DNA of 35,584 nt, taken from contig ADNK01001570.1 of NCBI GenBank assembly GCA_000320545.1, forward strand, positions 1-35,584. The letters run 5' to 3'. Positions 1-25,035 of the stretch are shown here, piece after piece. Both the position numbers and the translations under genes were made by a program. The notes beneath the pieces are model-generated. The model saw only the letters and a list, made by a program, of their open reading frames with translations. It did not search any database and was not told the origin of the DNA. The DNA is from Bigelowiella natans CCMP2755 (lineage: Eukaryota > Cercozoa > Chlorarachniophyceae). Position 1 is the first letter of the stretch. Each line of letters begins with the position of its first letter.

Positions 1-96
1 GATCCATAATAATGACGATAATAATCATGATGACACCCATAGTCGTTACTACATATAATAATGATAATAATAATAATGATAATAATATATTCTTGA

Positions 97-1455
97 GGAT
101 GGATTTCTTTCCTCCAGTACGTAATCCTGACCTCCCTCAACCTCTTCCCCCCCCCCTTCAGATGCACTTTGACACTGACGAATCGAAGATAAAAGAGGGC
201 TCGGAGGTGATTCATCCACGACACCTATTTATTATTAAGCTAAATGACATTTGTTTGTCCCTTTATCACCGGTTTCTCCTACTGATTTTCTTAGTATATT
301 GTAGTTGTGACGATCATTATATAACACACTGACTTAACTACAACTACTACTACTACTGCTGCTACTACTGCTTCTTAGGTTCGGCATCCAATAGTCTCTT
401 GTGTACTATATCTTACAAAAGGGCCATCAGCAAACCCCACTTTAGTCACAAATCACCGTTTTTTCTCTGCTTCAATGAGTCCGTCTTCCTCCTCCTCCTC
501 CTCTTCATCATCATCATCATCACCATCATCATCAAAGGGTTGGATGATCTCTCCCGAAGAAAACCGACTCCTTGTGTTTGATGGTTCATTACTGCACGGT
601 GTTGTACCCTCTGCCCCCTTGCCCAACCAGAAGAAACAGCAGCAACAACAGCCTCCTCAGCGTCGATTAACGCTGATGGTAGGTTTTTGGGGGTATGATC
701 CTTCTATTTCTTCTTCTTGTTCTTCTTCTTCATGTAGCAACAGCAACAACAACGAGAACAAGATTCCTGAAGAAGAAGAAAAAGAAGAGGTAGAGGTGAA
801 GAAGAATAACAAGTGGAATGATGATATTTCATGGGGTCCAAATGCTCTTCCACCATGGAGAAAGACCATCAATGCTAGTACTACTTCCTCTACCTCCCCT
901 CCTCCTCCTCCTCCTCCTCCTCCTCCTCCTCCTCCTCTACCTCGATGGGTGAAGGAACACTTGGAAGCTAGAGAGGAGTTCTTGAGAAGGGAGACGAAGA
1001 CGGGAAAGAGGGAGGTCAGATCCAACAACTTTGACTACTCCTCGGATGTGTTACCTATGGATGATGATGGTAATGATAATGATGCAAGCTCTGCAAAGAA
1101 TCAGCAGCGGTGCAGGCGTGTTCCTTCCGAGGAATTCATCCAGATTTCTCCAATCTACGAGTCAGTATCATCGTCATCGTCATCGTCATCATCATCATCA
1201 CTGCATGAAAACTATGCAACTGACAGTGGTGATAATGATAATAATGGAGGCGATTGTGATCGTAGTAGCTGCAATAAGAAAGGGATAAGGATGATGATGG
1301 CCGCAAGCGAAGGAGGAGGAGGAGGAGAAGAGTCTTTATTTGATAAGAGGCTGACGAGTCTTAGTGAGGTACTACGAAAAACCTATACTCCTCCATTCAC
1401 ATACTACTACTACTGCTACTACTGCTACTGCTACTATCTCTTTTTTTGTCGGTGA
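97..1455 (+). CDS. 2-oxoglutarate/Fe(II) dioxygenase-like protein, 5'-partial, split gene
   Basis: Two exons are visible. One ends at 206 (phase 0, donor GTGATT) and contains MHFDTDES at 162-185, which fits the HxD metal ligands of a 2OG-Fe(II) oxygenase. The next begins at 379 after a pyrimidine-rich tract and cttcttag, and reads HPIVSCVLYLTKG, then PTLVTN. After a run of 14 or more Ser comes NRLLVFDGSLLHGVVP (distal His at 595-597) and RRLTLMVGFWG (2OG-binding Arg at 661-666), followed by SWGPNALPPW. HxD, distal His and Arg in this spacing are the signature of the double-stranded beta-helix fold; this is known family logic. The substrate cannot be told. The C-terminal half is low complexity (Pro14, Ser11, Asn/Asp runs). 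The end is uncertain: the frame runs to TGA at 1453-1455, or GAG ending at 1368 could splice to 1474 and stop at once. The start of the first visible exon is also uncertain, and the 5' exons lie outside the window. Confidence 0.66.
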
Positions 1456-1485
1456 TGACATCATTCTCCACAGTGTAAGTAACAT

Positions 1486-2316
1486 GTGTGTTGGTTGTTT
1501 GTGGTGGTGATAATGAAGATGGACATTGTTGGCAACTTCTTCCTTCGATCTCGGGACGAAATAGAGTATCGTATCACTGCATCAATGGCCTCTCCTCCAC
1601 CACCACCTCCTCAACAACGAAATACACTATCATCATCATCATCATCATCATCAGCGGCAGCAGCAGGAGCACCATCTTCGACACCACCACATCATGGACA
1701 AGAAGTTGCCACGGAGGTGACCAGTATCATTCGTACGCTACTACTGAGCAAGGTGGATACTGTTTCCATGAAAGAAGCTCATCTTGAAGATCTGGAGGTA
1801 CTTCTTCTTCTTCTTCTTCTTGTGTTGTTCATCTTATCCCACGCTATAAGGAGCAGTGTATGCTACAAACTGCCGCTCCTTTGTGCGAAGTGTTTTACGC
1901 TTAGGAAACACAGAGGGGGGGGGGGGGACGTAGAAATTATATTGCTTAATCACTGATTATTATCGTGATTTGATCATCAGCGACTGTGTGAGATCATGGA
2001 GGAGGAGGAAATGGCTTGCCGTTTTGCTGCTATACAAGGAGATATCATCATTCATGATGACGATGATAATGACACCGAGACTTCTGGCAACAACACCACG
2101 ACGACTAGCTTCAAGTTGATGCAATTTCTTTTGCAAGGCCTCCTTCAGCCCCCGGGATATGCTTTGCCATCATCGTCATCATCCAAAACCAAGTCCCAAT
2201 ATGACGATATTGCTTCGATGGTTGTGTCGTCTCGATTCGCTATGTTTTGCGCATGTATCTTAGCAGTGTTTTGTCAAGAAGGAGCGGAATCGGCGCTCAG
2301 AGAGGATATACTATCG

Positions 2317-2347
<31 letters not shown>

Positions 2348-3143
2348 CAACGACAACAACAACAACAGTTCTTAGAGAAAGAGGAGGGGGGGGCGGAGGA
2401 CCAACAGCAGAAAGAGTAGGAGATGGAAGCAGAGGAGGAGGAAAAGGAGGAGGATCGTCGTGTGTGTTACTACTAATCTCTAGAGCCCTCTCATTTCATC
2501 TAGAGAATTTAAAATACTTGACCAATAGTAGCAGTTATCGTATTAGTACTCGTGTTAGTAGTAGTAGTAGTAGTAGTAGTAGTAGCAGCAGCAGTGCTCC
2601 CCTCCCTAACGGTATTGGTGCTGTCGAGGCTGCTGTCGTTTCTATAACTCAACTCCTTAGTCAAATGCTACTGTTTAATCACGATAATCATCACTATGAT
2701 GATGATGAGGATGATGATATTGATGGAAAAAAGTATCAGCATCAACAGCAGCAGAAGAAGAAAGAGCAGGAGGAGGAAGAAGAAGATTCTAAATCGAAGA
2801 TAGGCACAACAAAAGAGGAGGAGGAGGAGGAGGATGAGCCCTGTAAAGTTGCTATCAAAGCTCTCAAATCATTGCTGGTGATGCTGAATGACGGTGGTGA
2901 TGCAAAATTGACAACGATTCCACCCACATCACCAACAACAACAACAACAACAACAGCGTCAATGAAATATGGAACAATAGGGAGTAGTAGAAAGAGCGAT
3001 GTTCTAGAAGCTGTTGGCGCTGCGGTATGGAACTTCATCATTTCAACGTGGGAGAAGAAGAAGCAGAAGAAGAAGATGAATAAAACCGCGCTTGAGCATA
3101 AAATCGGAAACGATGATGCCACTCATAGCAGAGCAAGTACTAC

Positions 3144-3174
<31 letters not shown>

Positions 3175-3906
3175 TGTTGTTGTTGTAGTCGTACGCAGCC
3201 TTCCTACAACTTTGCAAAGGCTAGGAAGATAATACGATCTTCGGGTGTGCTGGATGTACTTTCAATGCTTTCCAAGTTAGTGTTTGAAGACCAGAAACAT
3301 GCAGAAGCAGAAGTCACAATGGCTGCTGGTGCTCTTGCTGCTTTTATGTCTACATATAGCACTGTTGTATTACGTCGTTCGGATGCTGCAGTTAATGATA
3401 CCGCACGGCTGAAGAATACCACCAGCCTCAAAGAGAAAGAGACGAGCAATTTGGTATTACTGGGGGTGGGGGAAGAGGAGGGAGTAACCTCCGAAGAAAT
3501 ATTAGTGTTGGAGGAGGCAAATAAGGCTGTCTTAGAATCAGGCGGATTAGAAGCGTACGTCCTCGACACATATAGCTTATTATTTGATGAAGAAGGTCTG
3601 CCTAGCTACTCCGATGCCCGAGAAAGAATTCAAATCTTGCGAGATTTGTATTATATGGCTCCTAAGCAAGTTGAATATGTTATTGAGGAAGAGGGTTTCC
3701 TACCTGATTTTTCTTCATACATTCCTATCATGAAGAGAGCAAGGAAGCAGGATGATTCTCGAAGTAGTAGTAGTAGTTGTAGTGGTAGTAGTAGTAGTAA
3801 AAGAAGGCTGGATAAGAGCAGCATCAACAGGATGGAAGAGGATACACGCGTTGGAGATAGATTTATTATTGCTCAACGTGCACAAAAGGCAAAGATTGTA
3901 GACTAG
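1486..3906 (+). CDS. Unrecognised helical protein with expanded homopolymers, two exons
   Basis: Exon 1 is 1486-1797 (phase 0 donor GAG|GTACTT). Exon 2 is 1981-3906 (acceptor gatcatcag) and ends in TAG. The join reads KEAHLEDLE then RLCEIMEEEE, a smooth amphipathic helix, which supports the intron at 1798-1980. ATGs at 1486, 1513, 1519 and 1585 are all possible starts; 1486 is the first after an in-frame TAA at 1480. Non-repetitive segments look alpha-helical and ARM/HEAT-like, for example LDVLSMLSKLVFEDQ and MAAGALAAFMSTY. A well-conserved-looking C-terminal stretch includes YYMAPKQVEYVIEEEGFLP (residues about 650-670). Between them lie runs of Ser, Ala, Thr, Gly, Glu, Asp and Cys, each encoded by a nearly pure triplet microsatellite. 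I recognise no family. No signal peptide or membrane segment is evident. The oxygenase frame stops just upstream, so the two could conceivably be one transcription unit. Confidence 0.6.
1796..1980 (+). other. Intron of the helical-protein gene
   Basis: GT at 1798-1799 and AG at 1979-1980. It contains a (CTT)n run and a G13 tract. Removing it joins two open frames in phase 0. The in-frame alternative, reading through, adds a Leu run and then stops at 1956. Confidence 0.6.
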
Positions 3907-4660
3907 AGACGCTGTAACTAATAATGATTTTCATTGTGATGATGATGACTCTGATCTTAAAGCATGTCAAATGATACGATAGGTAGCCAAAAAGCGATGG
4001 TGGATCATGTTGTTAATTTTATGATTCAACTCATTCGATCTCACTTTGATTTACACAGCCACAACCACAGTCACAGTCGAACAGACGCGCACACAGATCA
4101 TGTACATGTAGCCGCATGTGCCATGCATGCTGCATGGGAAGACCCCACAGGTTGCACACTTTTTGACGCTGCTTGCAATAGACACACTAATCTTATCTAG
4201 CCATCATGCTCTAGCTGATTTGACTCAGATCGACTTCCACACGAGCGCATGTGTAGGTTGCATAGATTGCTCTCAGCTAGGCTAGCAGGGCACGCGCATC
4301 GTTCTTGCTAGCTTGCAGCAATGGACCGCCATCAGCAAAGCGCACGTGGTAGTTCGATTATGTTCTGCTTCAGTCAGTAGCTTTGTGCACATACAAGCAC
4401 TGGTACATGTGCACGAAATCGTGTTTTTGTTGCTAAAGTGTTGATCATGATTGTCTGAGCACAACCTCTGCTTTGTTGCCCAATGCGTACAGAGCATTGA
4501 CTAGATTGAATATATCGTGTCTAGTCCTTTTGTAAACAGCGTGGCATTGTTGCAACGTCGCAGGCGCCCGTTGTACGCATGTACTACACATGATGAACAT
4601 CACATGCATTCTGTGCAAACGGACTCATAGCCGCGCACAAGTGAAATATTGCCCACCGTG
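3907..4660. other. Spacer, possibly including the LINE 5' untranslated region
   Basis: No supported gene. From about 4040 the sequence changes character: it is rich in CATG, GCATGC, CTAGC and TGCAC words and poor in triplet microsatellites. A very similar word composition returns at 25290-25830. The 5' end of the retrotransposon probably lies here, but no clear target-site duplication was found. A 78-codon open frame at 3964-4200 has no recognisable content. Confidence 0.5.
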
Positions 4661-6091
4661 ATGATCACGCGCAGCGCGCGTGGCAACAACAAGCACCAGA
4701 CACCCAAAAAGGGAAGAAAGCACAAAAAGAACCAACACGCAACGTTGGATCTCGATTCAGAATGCAATGATGACGACTGTGGCTCTGATAGGAAAAGTCA
4801 TGATCTGTCTCAATGCCTTCGCGAAGTTACTTCAACACTGTCTGCAACAATGGAACGCAAAGAAACTCCTCAGTGGAACACAATGAAAAAATTGTGTGAA
4901 ATGCTGACCACAATGGTCCAGTTAGTTGATGAGAAACAACAACAATTGCAGCAAGATCAAAAAGACATGCAGGAGGAAAACGCTGGGCTTAAAAACAAAT
5001 TACTGAAACTTGAAGAAGAACTGACTTATATCAAGGAACATCAGAAGAATGGCACAATGGAAGCTCAACCCTCCTCGATGCAACGGACCTCGAGAACTTA
5101 CGCTAGTGTCACAACCTCATCACGCGCTGATGAACCTCATGGTCGAGATAAATATCCTGAAGCAGAAGTACAAAGACTAGCTGAGCGAAAGAATAGCCAG
5201 AGTTGGCAAGTTCCAAAAAGTCACGCCAGGAATCAAAGGAAATACAACCGGAAGTATAAACAGAACGTGCTCATATTGGAACTTGACAAAAAAGCCATGC
5301 TGCAAGCGGGGGGCGCCATTATGGCCTCCGGCGACCCATGTCGCACTGTTCTCACTGGCAAAAAAAAACATGCCAACGAACCAACAAGTGAGGAAACAAA
5401 CACAGCAGATCCGAGGGATGAAAACCGCGACACACTGACAGAAGTTAACACCGAGGAAGAAGAGACTAAATGCCTAGCCGGAAAGAACGTAGAGGATTTG
5501 AACCCATCCAGTGAAAAAAAAGATGTTCCAGATATTGGGAAAAACCTGTCCAAAATAACTCCAAAGTTGATCGATGCACTAGGATTGAACGAATTCCAAA
5601 TGCACGTAGCTTTCCAAGCGAAATATGGGAAGGACTTTCAAGGAATCCAATTCAAATCTAGAAATAAAACCCACCTAAAAGTGTTCTTCAAAGGCTCCAG
5701 AGAATCTAAGATGGATGCTTACCTGGATCTGCTTAACACCGAACATCAGTTAGGACAAGGATCATTCCTTCCCTCACTCTTTGGATTAGTGACCACAGTC
5801 AGAGCAGCTAAGTCAAGGCCAAGTAAGCACTCTGTAGTTCTGAGAGGCCCAAGGCTGGGACCTAACGAGCAGGAAAAATCAACACGAATTGGAATCATCA
5901 AGCAGATAATCGAAACCAACATCGATGTAAAAGTCGCAGCAATAGAACCTCTCGGCAAGGGCCCTCTACTTCAGCTGTTTGTGCACTCGCATGAAGAGGC
6001 CACCAAACTGCTGAATTCACAAATCACATATCAGGGCAGCTACCTACGATTCAGGGCATATGAAAACAGAAGGACACGTAAATATGGTTAA
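4661..6091 (+). CDS. LINE ORF1 protein (coiled-coil nucleic-acid-binding type)
   Basis: The first ATG in the open frame is 4661, giving about 476 residues. The N-terminus is very basic (TRSARGNNKHQTPKKGRKHK). Residues about 85-135 form a Gln/Glu/Leu-rich coiled coil (DEKQQQLQQDQKDMQEENAG), as expected for ORF1 trimerisation. A hydrophilic Glu/Lys/Thr region follows. The last 160 residues are folded-looking (MHVAFQAKYGKDFQGIQFKS; LLQLFVHSHEEATKLL), and the SYLRFRAYENRR tail resembles an RRM or C-terminal ORF1 domain. I see no CCHC knuckle. In LINEs this protein coats the RNA and acts as a chaperone in the retrotransposition particle. The stop TAA at 6089-6091 overlaps the start of ORF2. The family is assigned by position and general features, not by a strong domain match. 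Confidence 0.8.
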   Translation: MITRSARGNNKHQTPKKGRKHKKNQHATLDLDSECNDDDCGSDRKSHDLSQCLREVTSTLSATMERKETPQWNTMKKLCEMLTTMVQLVDEKQQQLQQDQKDMQEENAGLKNKLLKLEEELTYIKEHQKNGTMEAQPSSMQRTSRTYASVTTSSRADEPHGRDKYPEAEVQRLAERKNSQSWQVPKSHARNQRKYNRKYKQNVLILELDKKAMLQAGGAIMASGDPCRTVLTGKKKHANEPTSEETNTADPRDENRDTLTEVNTEEEETKCLAGKNVEDLNPSSEKKDVPDIGKNLSKITPKLIDALGLNEFQMHVAFQAKYGKDFQGIQFKSRNKTHLKVFFKGSRESKMDAYLDLLNTEHQLGQGSFLPSLFGLVTTVRAAKSRPSKHSVVLRGPRLGPNEQEKSTRIGIIKQIIETNIDVKVAAIEPLGKGPLLQLFVHSHEEATKLLNSQITYQGSYLRFRAYENRRTRKYG

Positions 6092-9000
6092 TCATTTGAA
6101 TCTCCCCTACTACTACCAAAACATACGCAGTAAAAACGGAACTGAACAAGGCAGGCAAAGAATAAATAGAAGATATAATATGTTAAAAGAAATGATAACC
6201 ACCAACAACATCGAACTCGCCTGGTTTGGGGAAGGCCGCCTCAAAGAATCGGAGAGGCTGCATCCTCCAGCGGGATACGAAGTGATTCGGACGAGCGGCT
6301 CCTCTGGGAGCTTTGGATTAAGAAAAAAGAACACAGATATAATTCATATACCTATAGATGATAACAATTACGATATTAGTTTTTTCATACACAGCATTGA
6401 AAAATATGCTGTCATAATGGTGTACCTCCAGCCACACCAAAACATCTCACATCTGAAAGAGAGATTAGATTTCATAATGAACATCATTCGGAAACAGAAA
6501 TGGAAAAAATACATCATCGTGGGGGACACTAATGCTAAGCACTCCACCTACGATGTCCGAAACCAAGAAGATAGACGTGGCAGATACCTACACCAGTGGT
6601 TGTCGGATAACAACATCATGATGGTCAACCCTGGGGAAGCCACATATTTCAGAAAAGGAAACACAAGCACACTTGATCATGTGCTGTGCTCCTCAAACTT
6701 CGCACACCAAATAGAATATCAGATGGCCAACACCACGACAAGTGACCATTTCGGTATCCACTTTGGAAAACCTGTGGCAATCCATCAACAGACTTCACCA
6801 ATGATATATGACATCGACAAATTCGATGTAAAACGATTTGACGAAAAATTGAATAATATTACCGAACGCTTGCACCAGCGCATACTAAACGTTCAATCGG
6901 AGGCTGATGCAAAAAAGCTTGAACGCTGGTTCTGGGACTTTACCGGAAAAGCTTTTAATAGCTGCACACCAAAAAAACGACAACGTTGGAGTCCAATCAA
7001 GCCATACCAAAACGACAAAAAATATAAATCCATCAAAGATCAACAAGAAAAATTATTTAGATCCTTGAAACACGAAAGGAAATTTCGGAAGAGAAAATTA
7101 TTAGAAACCAAGATCCAAGAAATCAACGCCGAACTTGAACGAACCACCGAAACCCTTCAGTACGAAGCATGGCAATTATTCTTGTCTCGCTTCGAAAAAT
7201 ACAACAATGGGAATCATACCAGAATGCTGTACAAATTATTCCAAAAATCCAGAGGGCGGGATAAATTCGGAGGACTCGATGGCGAAACCTCTGAAGAAAA
7301 AAAATGTGAAGTGTGTGTTGCCAAATGGAAACATATCTACAAACCACACCCGTCAGACAAGAAAAATCGAACCTTTCACGCTGAAACTGAGGCCTGGAGA
7401 AATACCTTCAGGAAAAATGAAGACAAAAAGATCCACAGTGTTAATTCATACAACAGAGATTTTTCTATGCATGAACTAAGAAACGTGATCAACAAAGCAT
7501 CACCGTACAAGTCTCCTGGCGATGATGGTGTTCACCTAAACATGTTGAAAAAAAGCAAGAAACTCCATCAACTGTGGTTAGCTACATTCAACATGTCATA
7601 TAGATGGGGTACCCGAGATGGCTCACGTAAGGCGGCCATTTTTTGTCTCATCCCTAAGGCCAACAAAGAACTTAACACCCCTCTCAACGGGAGAACGATT
7701 TCTCTCCTACAAATAGCTTCAAAAATAGAAGACAAACTAATAGAACAACGGCTCCGCGAAGCTATACCCCCCAAAAACATTAGCATACATCAGTATGCAT
7801 TCATGAAAAATCGATCCTGCGAAACTGCACTCACAAAGATGACGCAGTCAATCGAGGATGGAGTATATAACAAAAAGCTTGCAGCCATCCTGTTGTTTAC
7901 AGATGCCTCTAAAGCTTATCCAAAAGCCTGGCATTCCGGCATGATACGCAAGTTACATGACAAATACGGAATACGAGGCTCGCTATTGCTGTGGATCGAC
8001 GACTGGCTCAGAGATCGTACCGCCAGATTCAGATTTGGCAATACTCTCTCTGAGCACATGAACCTTGGGAGCGGCGTCCCCGAAGGATCATCTCTCAGCT
8101 GTTTCCTTTTCATAACCTATTACGACATTTACGAACATATTACCAACACAGATTTCCAAATATACTGTGACGACGTTACCCCCTACAAATTGTTTTCGCC
8201 AAACCGATGGGGGAAAATGCAAGATGATATCCAGGCCGACCTAAACCAAATGACGGACTGGTGCATGAAATGGCGGATGCGATTCAATGGGGACAAGAGC
8301 GGGTACCTTATAATTGACAAAAGAAATAAAGCCCACCGACACCAAACCTCCTGGAACATCTCTCTCAATCTCCAAGGAAAAATAAAAAGAGTCGACAGCG
8401 GCAGATGTCTCGGACTAATCTTCGACAACAAATTAACCTTTGAAAAACATGCTCTTGCTTCTCACCTGAGATTGCAAAAGAAGCGAAGGTTTTTGTTAAG
8501 GTTGTGTTATTCCAGACACCTTGTACCGCTAAACGTCAGACTGAAATTTTACAAATCATGGTTCCTTGCATCCAGCAGATACGCTGCTCCAACATGGAGA
8601 TCACGAAGAAACATACGAATAAAACAGATGGATTCCATGGAATCCCAAACCCTGAAACGTATATTGGGATTACCTGGATCCATCTCCAACGACGTCCCCC
8701 ACGTCCTCACTGGCACGTTGCCACCCCGATATCAAACCAAAGTGCAGTGTGCTAAATCATGGTTGCGCACTAACGCATGGATCGACACAGGCAGCGGTCC
8801 TCAAATCCATGAGGGAATAAATGATTGGAGCAGTTATGGCTTCATCATTGAAAATCGAAAAATGTCAGATGGCACATCGTGGATTGATGTGCCCACACAC
8901 ACGTGGAACAAAGCATCCTTGTTTCGACGGCTCAAATCGATCACTGACGACTTGTTAGGTGACGAATTGCCCACCGTTTTGGCGACAACAGAGGCGCTGA

Positions 9001-9782
9001 AAAAAGAACTGAAAAAACATCACAAGGTGATGAAATCTTGTGCTTTCAACGAATTCGAAGAGGAATGGTCCAATGATTCATTGCGCGCTGTGCATCTCAA
9101 GAATCTTGGTTTCCTCCCGTCATCTTCGATCACCGGCATCAAACTGAAACTTCCAAGTGTTGCTACATCATGGATGCGCGCCATCTGTGGTGTCGGCAAT
9201 CTTGGCAAATTCATGCTGTCACGTGGACAATGCACAGAGGAAGATGCCACGTGCGATGCATGTGGCATCCTGAAGGACATGGATCATCTCCTGCAATGTC
9301 CAACACATGGTCGAGAACAAATCAGATTGCGCAATCAAATGCGCGCGATCATGAATCGCAACGACGACACGAACCGGTTGACAAAGGCTGAAATTGAATC
9401 CAGAACTGCTGCGCGCAGTGCGCGGCAACATCGGTCGCATGAGGACGCTTTCAAATGCATGAAACACATTGTGGCAGAAACCAACAGATGCAACATTAGC
9501 GCTGTAGCCGCTGCATTGCACAGCTACATCAGGATGACCATTGAAAAAACTCAATTCTTCATCACATCCGTCTCACATGTGATAATTGTGTTCCACAGGG
9601 TAGTGCTTGTTTGTCCATTGATGTCACCTGTTGTTCTCTTGGACTCACCGCACTGTTCACACAATCTATTGTTCATTACTTCTAAATTGGGCCGAAAATA
9701 CACCGTGCGTACTGAGGAGATCACGTGGCCAATGCAGCAAATTCCTAGGTCTCATTTTAGCATGATGTTGTTCCTGTTTTAA
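6060..9782 (+). CDS. LINE ORF2: AP endonuclease and reverse transcriptase
   Basis: This is an uninterrupted 1,240-residue frame. Endonuclease (residues 1-240): YYQNIRS with Asn21, Glu58, GDTNAKHST (154-163), STLDHVL (203-209) and SDHFGIHF (228-235) are the expected catalytic positions of the APE fold. Reverse transcriptase (about 470-760): SPYKSPGDDGVH, motif A LLFTDASKAY (Asp615), motif B GVPEGSSLS, motif C YCDDVTPY (Asp704, Asp705). The metal-binding aspartates are intact. Departures from the usual consensus are Glu for Gln in motif B and Cys before the DD pair. A C-x2-C-x7-H-x3-C knuckle (CDACGILKDMDHLLQC) lies near residue 1065. No RNase H domain is evident. The final 85 or so residues are unlike anything known and may be readthrough. 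It shares 32 nt with ORF1 in a different frame. A second ATG at 6084 overlaps the region of the ORF1 stop. Confidence 0.95.
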   Translation: MKTEGHVNMVNHLNLPYYYQNIRSKNGTEQGRQRINRRYNMLKEMITTNNIELAWFGEGRLKESERLHPPAGYEVIRTSGSSGSFGLRKKNTDIIHIPIDDNNYDISFFIHSIEKYAVIMVYLQPHQNISHLKERLDFIMNIIRKQKWKKYIIVGDTNAKHSTYDVRNQEDRRGRYLHQWLSDNNIMMVNPGEATYFRKGNTSTLDHVLCSSNFAHQIEYQMANTTTSDHFGIHFGKPVAIHQQTSPMIYDIDKFDVKRFDEKLNNITERLHQRILNVQSEADAKKLERWFWDFTGKAFNSCTPKKRQRWSPIKPYQNDKKYKSIKDQQEKLFRSLKHERKFRKRKLLETKIQEINAELERTTETLQYEAWQLFLSRFEKYNNGNHTRMLYKLFQKSRGRDKFGGLDGETSEEKKCEVCVAKWKHIYKPHPSDKKNRTFHAETEAWRNTFRKNEDKKIHSVNSYNRDFSMHELRNVINKASPYKSPGDDGVHLNMLKKSKKLHQLWLATFNMSYRWGTRDGSRKAAIFCLIPKANKELNTPLNGRTISLLQIASKIEDKLIEQRLREAIPPKNISIHQYAFMKNRSCETALTKMTQSIEDGVYNKKLAAILLFTDASKAYPKAWHSGMIRKLHDKYGIRGSLLLWIDDWLRDRTARFRFGNTLSEHMNLGSGVPEGSSLSCFLFITYYDIYEHITNTDFQIYCDDVTPYKLFSPNRWGKMQDDIQADLNQMTDWCMKWRMRFNGDKSGYLIIDKRNKAHRHQTSWNISLNLQGKIKRVDSGRCLGLIFDNKLTFEKHALASHLRLQKKRRFLLRLCYSRHLVPLNVRLKFYKSWFLASSRYAAPTWRSRRNIRIKQMDSMESQTLKRILGLPGSISNDVPHVLTGTLPPRYQTKVQCAKSWLRTNAWIDTGSGPQIHEGINDWSSYGFIIENRKMSDGTSWIDVPTHTWNKASLFRRLKSITDDLLGDELPTVLATTEALKKELKKHHKVMKSCAFNEFEEEWSNDSLRAVHLKNLGFLPSSSITGIKLKLPSVATSWMRAICGVGNLGKFMLSRGQCTEEDATCDACGILKDMDHLLQCPTHGREQIRLRNQMRAIMNRNDDTNRLTKAEIESRTAARSARQHRSHEDAFKCMKHIVAETNRCNISAVAAALHSYIRMTIEKTQFFITSVSHVIIVFHRVVLVCPLMSPVVLLDSPHCSHNLLFITSKLGRKYTVRTEEITWPMQQIPRSHFSMMLFLF

Positions 9783-9838
9783 CTCAACCGAACTCAAATT
9801 CAACTGTTTTTTTCCTAATTAGAGAAGGAAAAAAAAAA

Positions 9839-10764
9839 CTCACCAAAACGGCGGATTACTCCGTAAAATATCGTAGTAAATAGGTCTGGACGACGTGCTC
9901 ACCTAGCAATGTAGCGCCTGGCAGGACGCGACGGATGTTCGCGACGATGATGTTGCTTTAGGAAACATTTTATCCTGAAAATATCGTAGATTAGGAAAAC
10001 TTACGGTGACCGCTCGGAAACGGCCAGAACAACACAGCCCTCCCTCTCTCGGCTACACGTCTACGAGGTCTTCTCGATCTCGCTTCAGCGTCACAGCATA
10101 ATGATAAAAAAGTACAAAACCAGCGGATTACGATCTATTCTCAATTTATAACTAAAATTATCCTTGTCGTCTATGCTAAATGACTCTCGATATGTTTCTG
10201 TGTAACCAAAACTGGAGATATTTTAGGCGAACTACGTAACTGCAATTATCTTGCTACATATATGTAGTTCCAGATATGCAGATACCTACGACTAAAATCT
10301 GGGGATTAGGATTTCTCGTGTATATAATTATACACTCACACACCCACAATTTATCGTAAAATACGGTGTTAAATTCTGACATTTGTCGAATATTAATCCT
10401 GCAAATTATGGCAGAATTACTAGCAGCCTGAAACATCTCGTCTTCCTTTGTTTGTGCTTGTGTGGACAGGTGCGACTTGGAAACAATTTGACTGGATTAT
10501 TTCCTAGATTATTCATCAGTTACAAACAAATCTGATTGTTTCGCCTTGCGTTTCGTGTCTCTTGTTGTTTCATGTTGGGTATACATGCATGTAGTTCAAT
10601 GGTTCGCCCGAGCGACCACCTGATGATCGCCTGATGATCGTTGGTCAGAGGATCAAGTAGAGAAGCGGAGCCGTGAATCATGGAGCTGGGTTGGCGATGG
10701 CCAGGTAGGATTAGTTTAATGTAGTCTATAAGGACAGATTAAGGCGGTATGTTCTGACTTAAAA
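9839..10764. other. Spacer between LINE and the giant gene
   Basis: I see no gene here. The sequence is AT-rich with no long microsatellite. Near 10615-10645 there is a short direct repeat around cctgatgatcg. The promoter of the downstream gene presumably lies here, but I recognise no core element. Confidence 0.4.

Positions 10765-25035
<14,271 letters not shown>

Larger units (their letters stand above)
4661..9838 (+). mobile_element. Non-LTR (LINE) retrotransposon with both ORFs open
   Basis: The element has an ORF1 with a coiled coil, an overlapping ORF2 with AP-type endonuclease and reverse transcriptase, and a short A-rich tail (A10 around 9829-9838) after ORF2. There are no long terminal repeats, integrase or protease. 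The base and codon composition (A-rich, few microsatellites) is clearly unlike the flanks. The 5' boundary is unresolved: I start at the ORF1 ATG, but an untranslated leader may reach back to about 4040. I found no target-site duplication flanking the A tract, so the 3' boundary is also provisional. The element sits between two host genes rather than inside one. Confidence 0.85.

Noticed and set aside
657-1028. Antisense frame with a Gly/Glu run opposite the oxygenase exon
   Set aside because: Mirror of the Pro and Ser codon runs on the plus strand; it has no motif or splice support.
3964-4200. 78-codon plus-strand frame
   Set aside because: His/Ser-rich, no recognisable feature, and lies in the palindrome-rich spacer.
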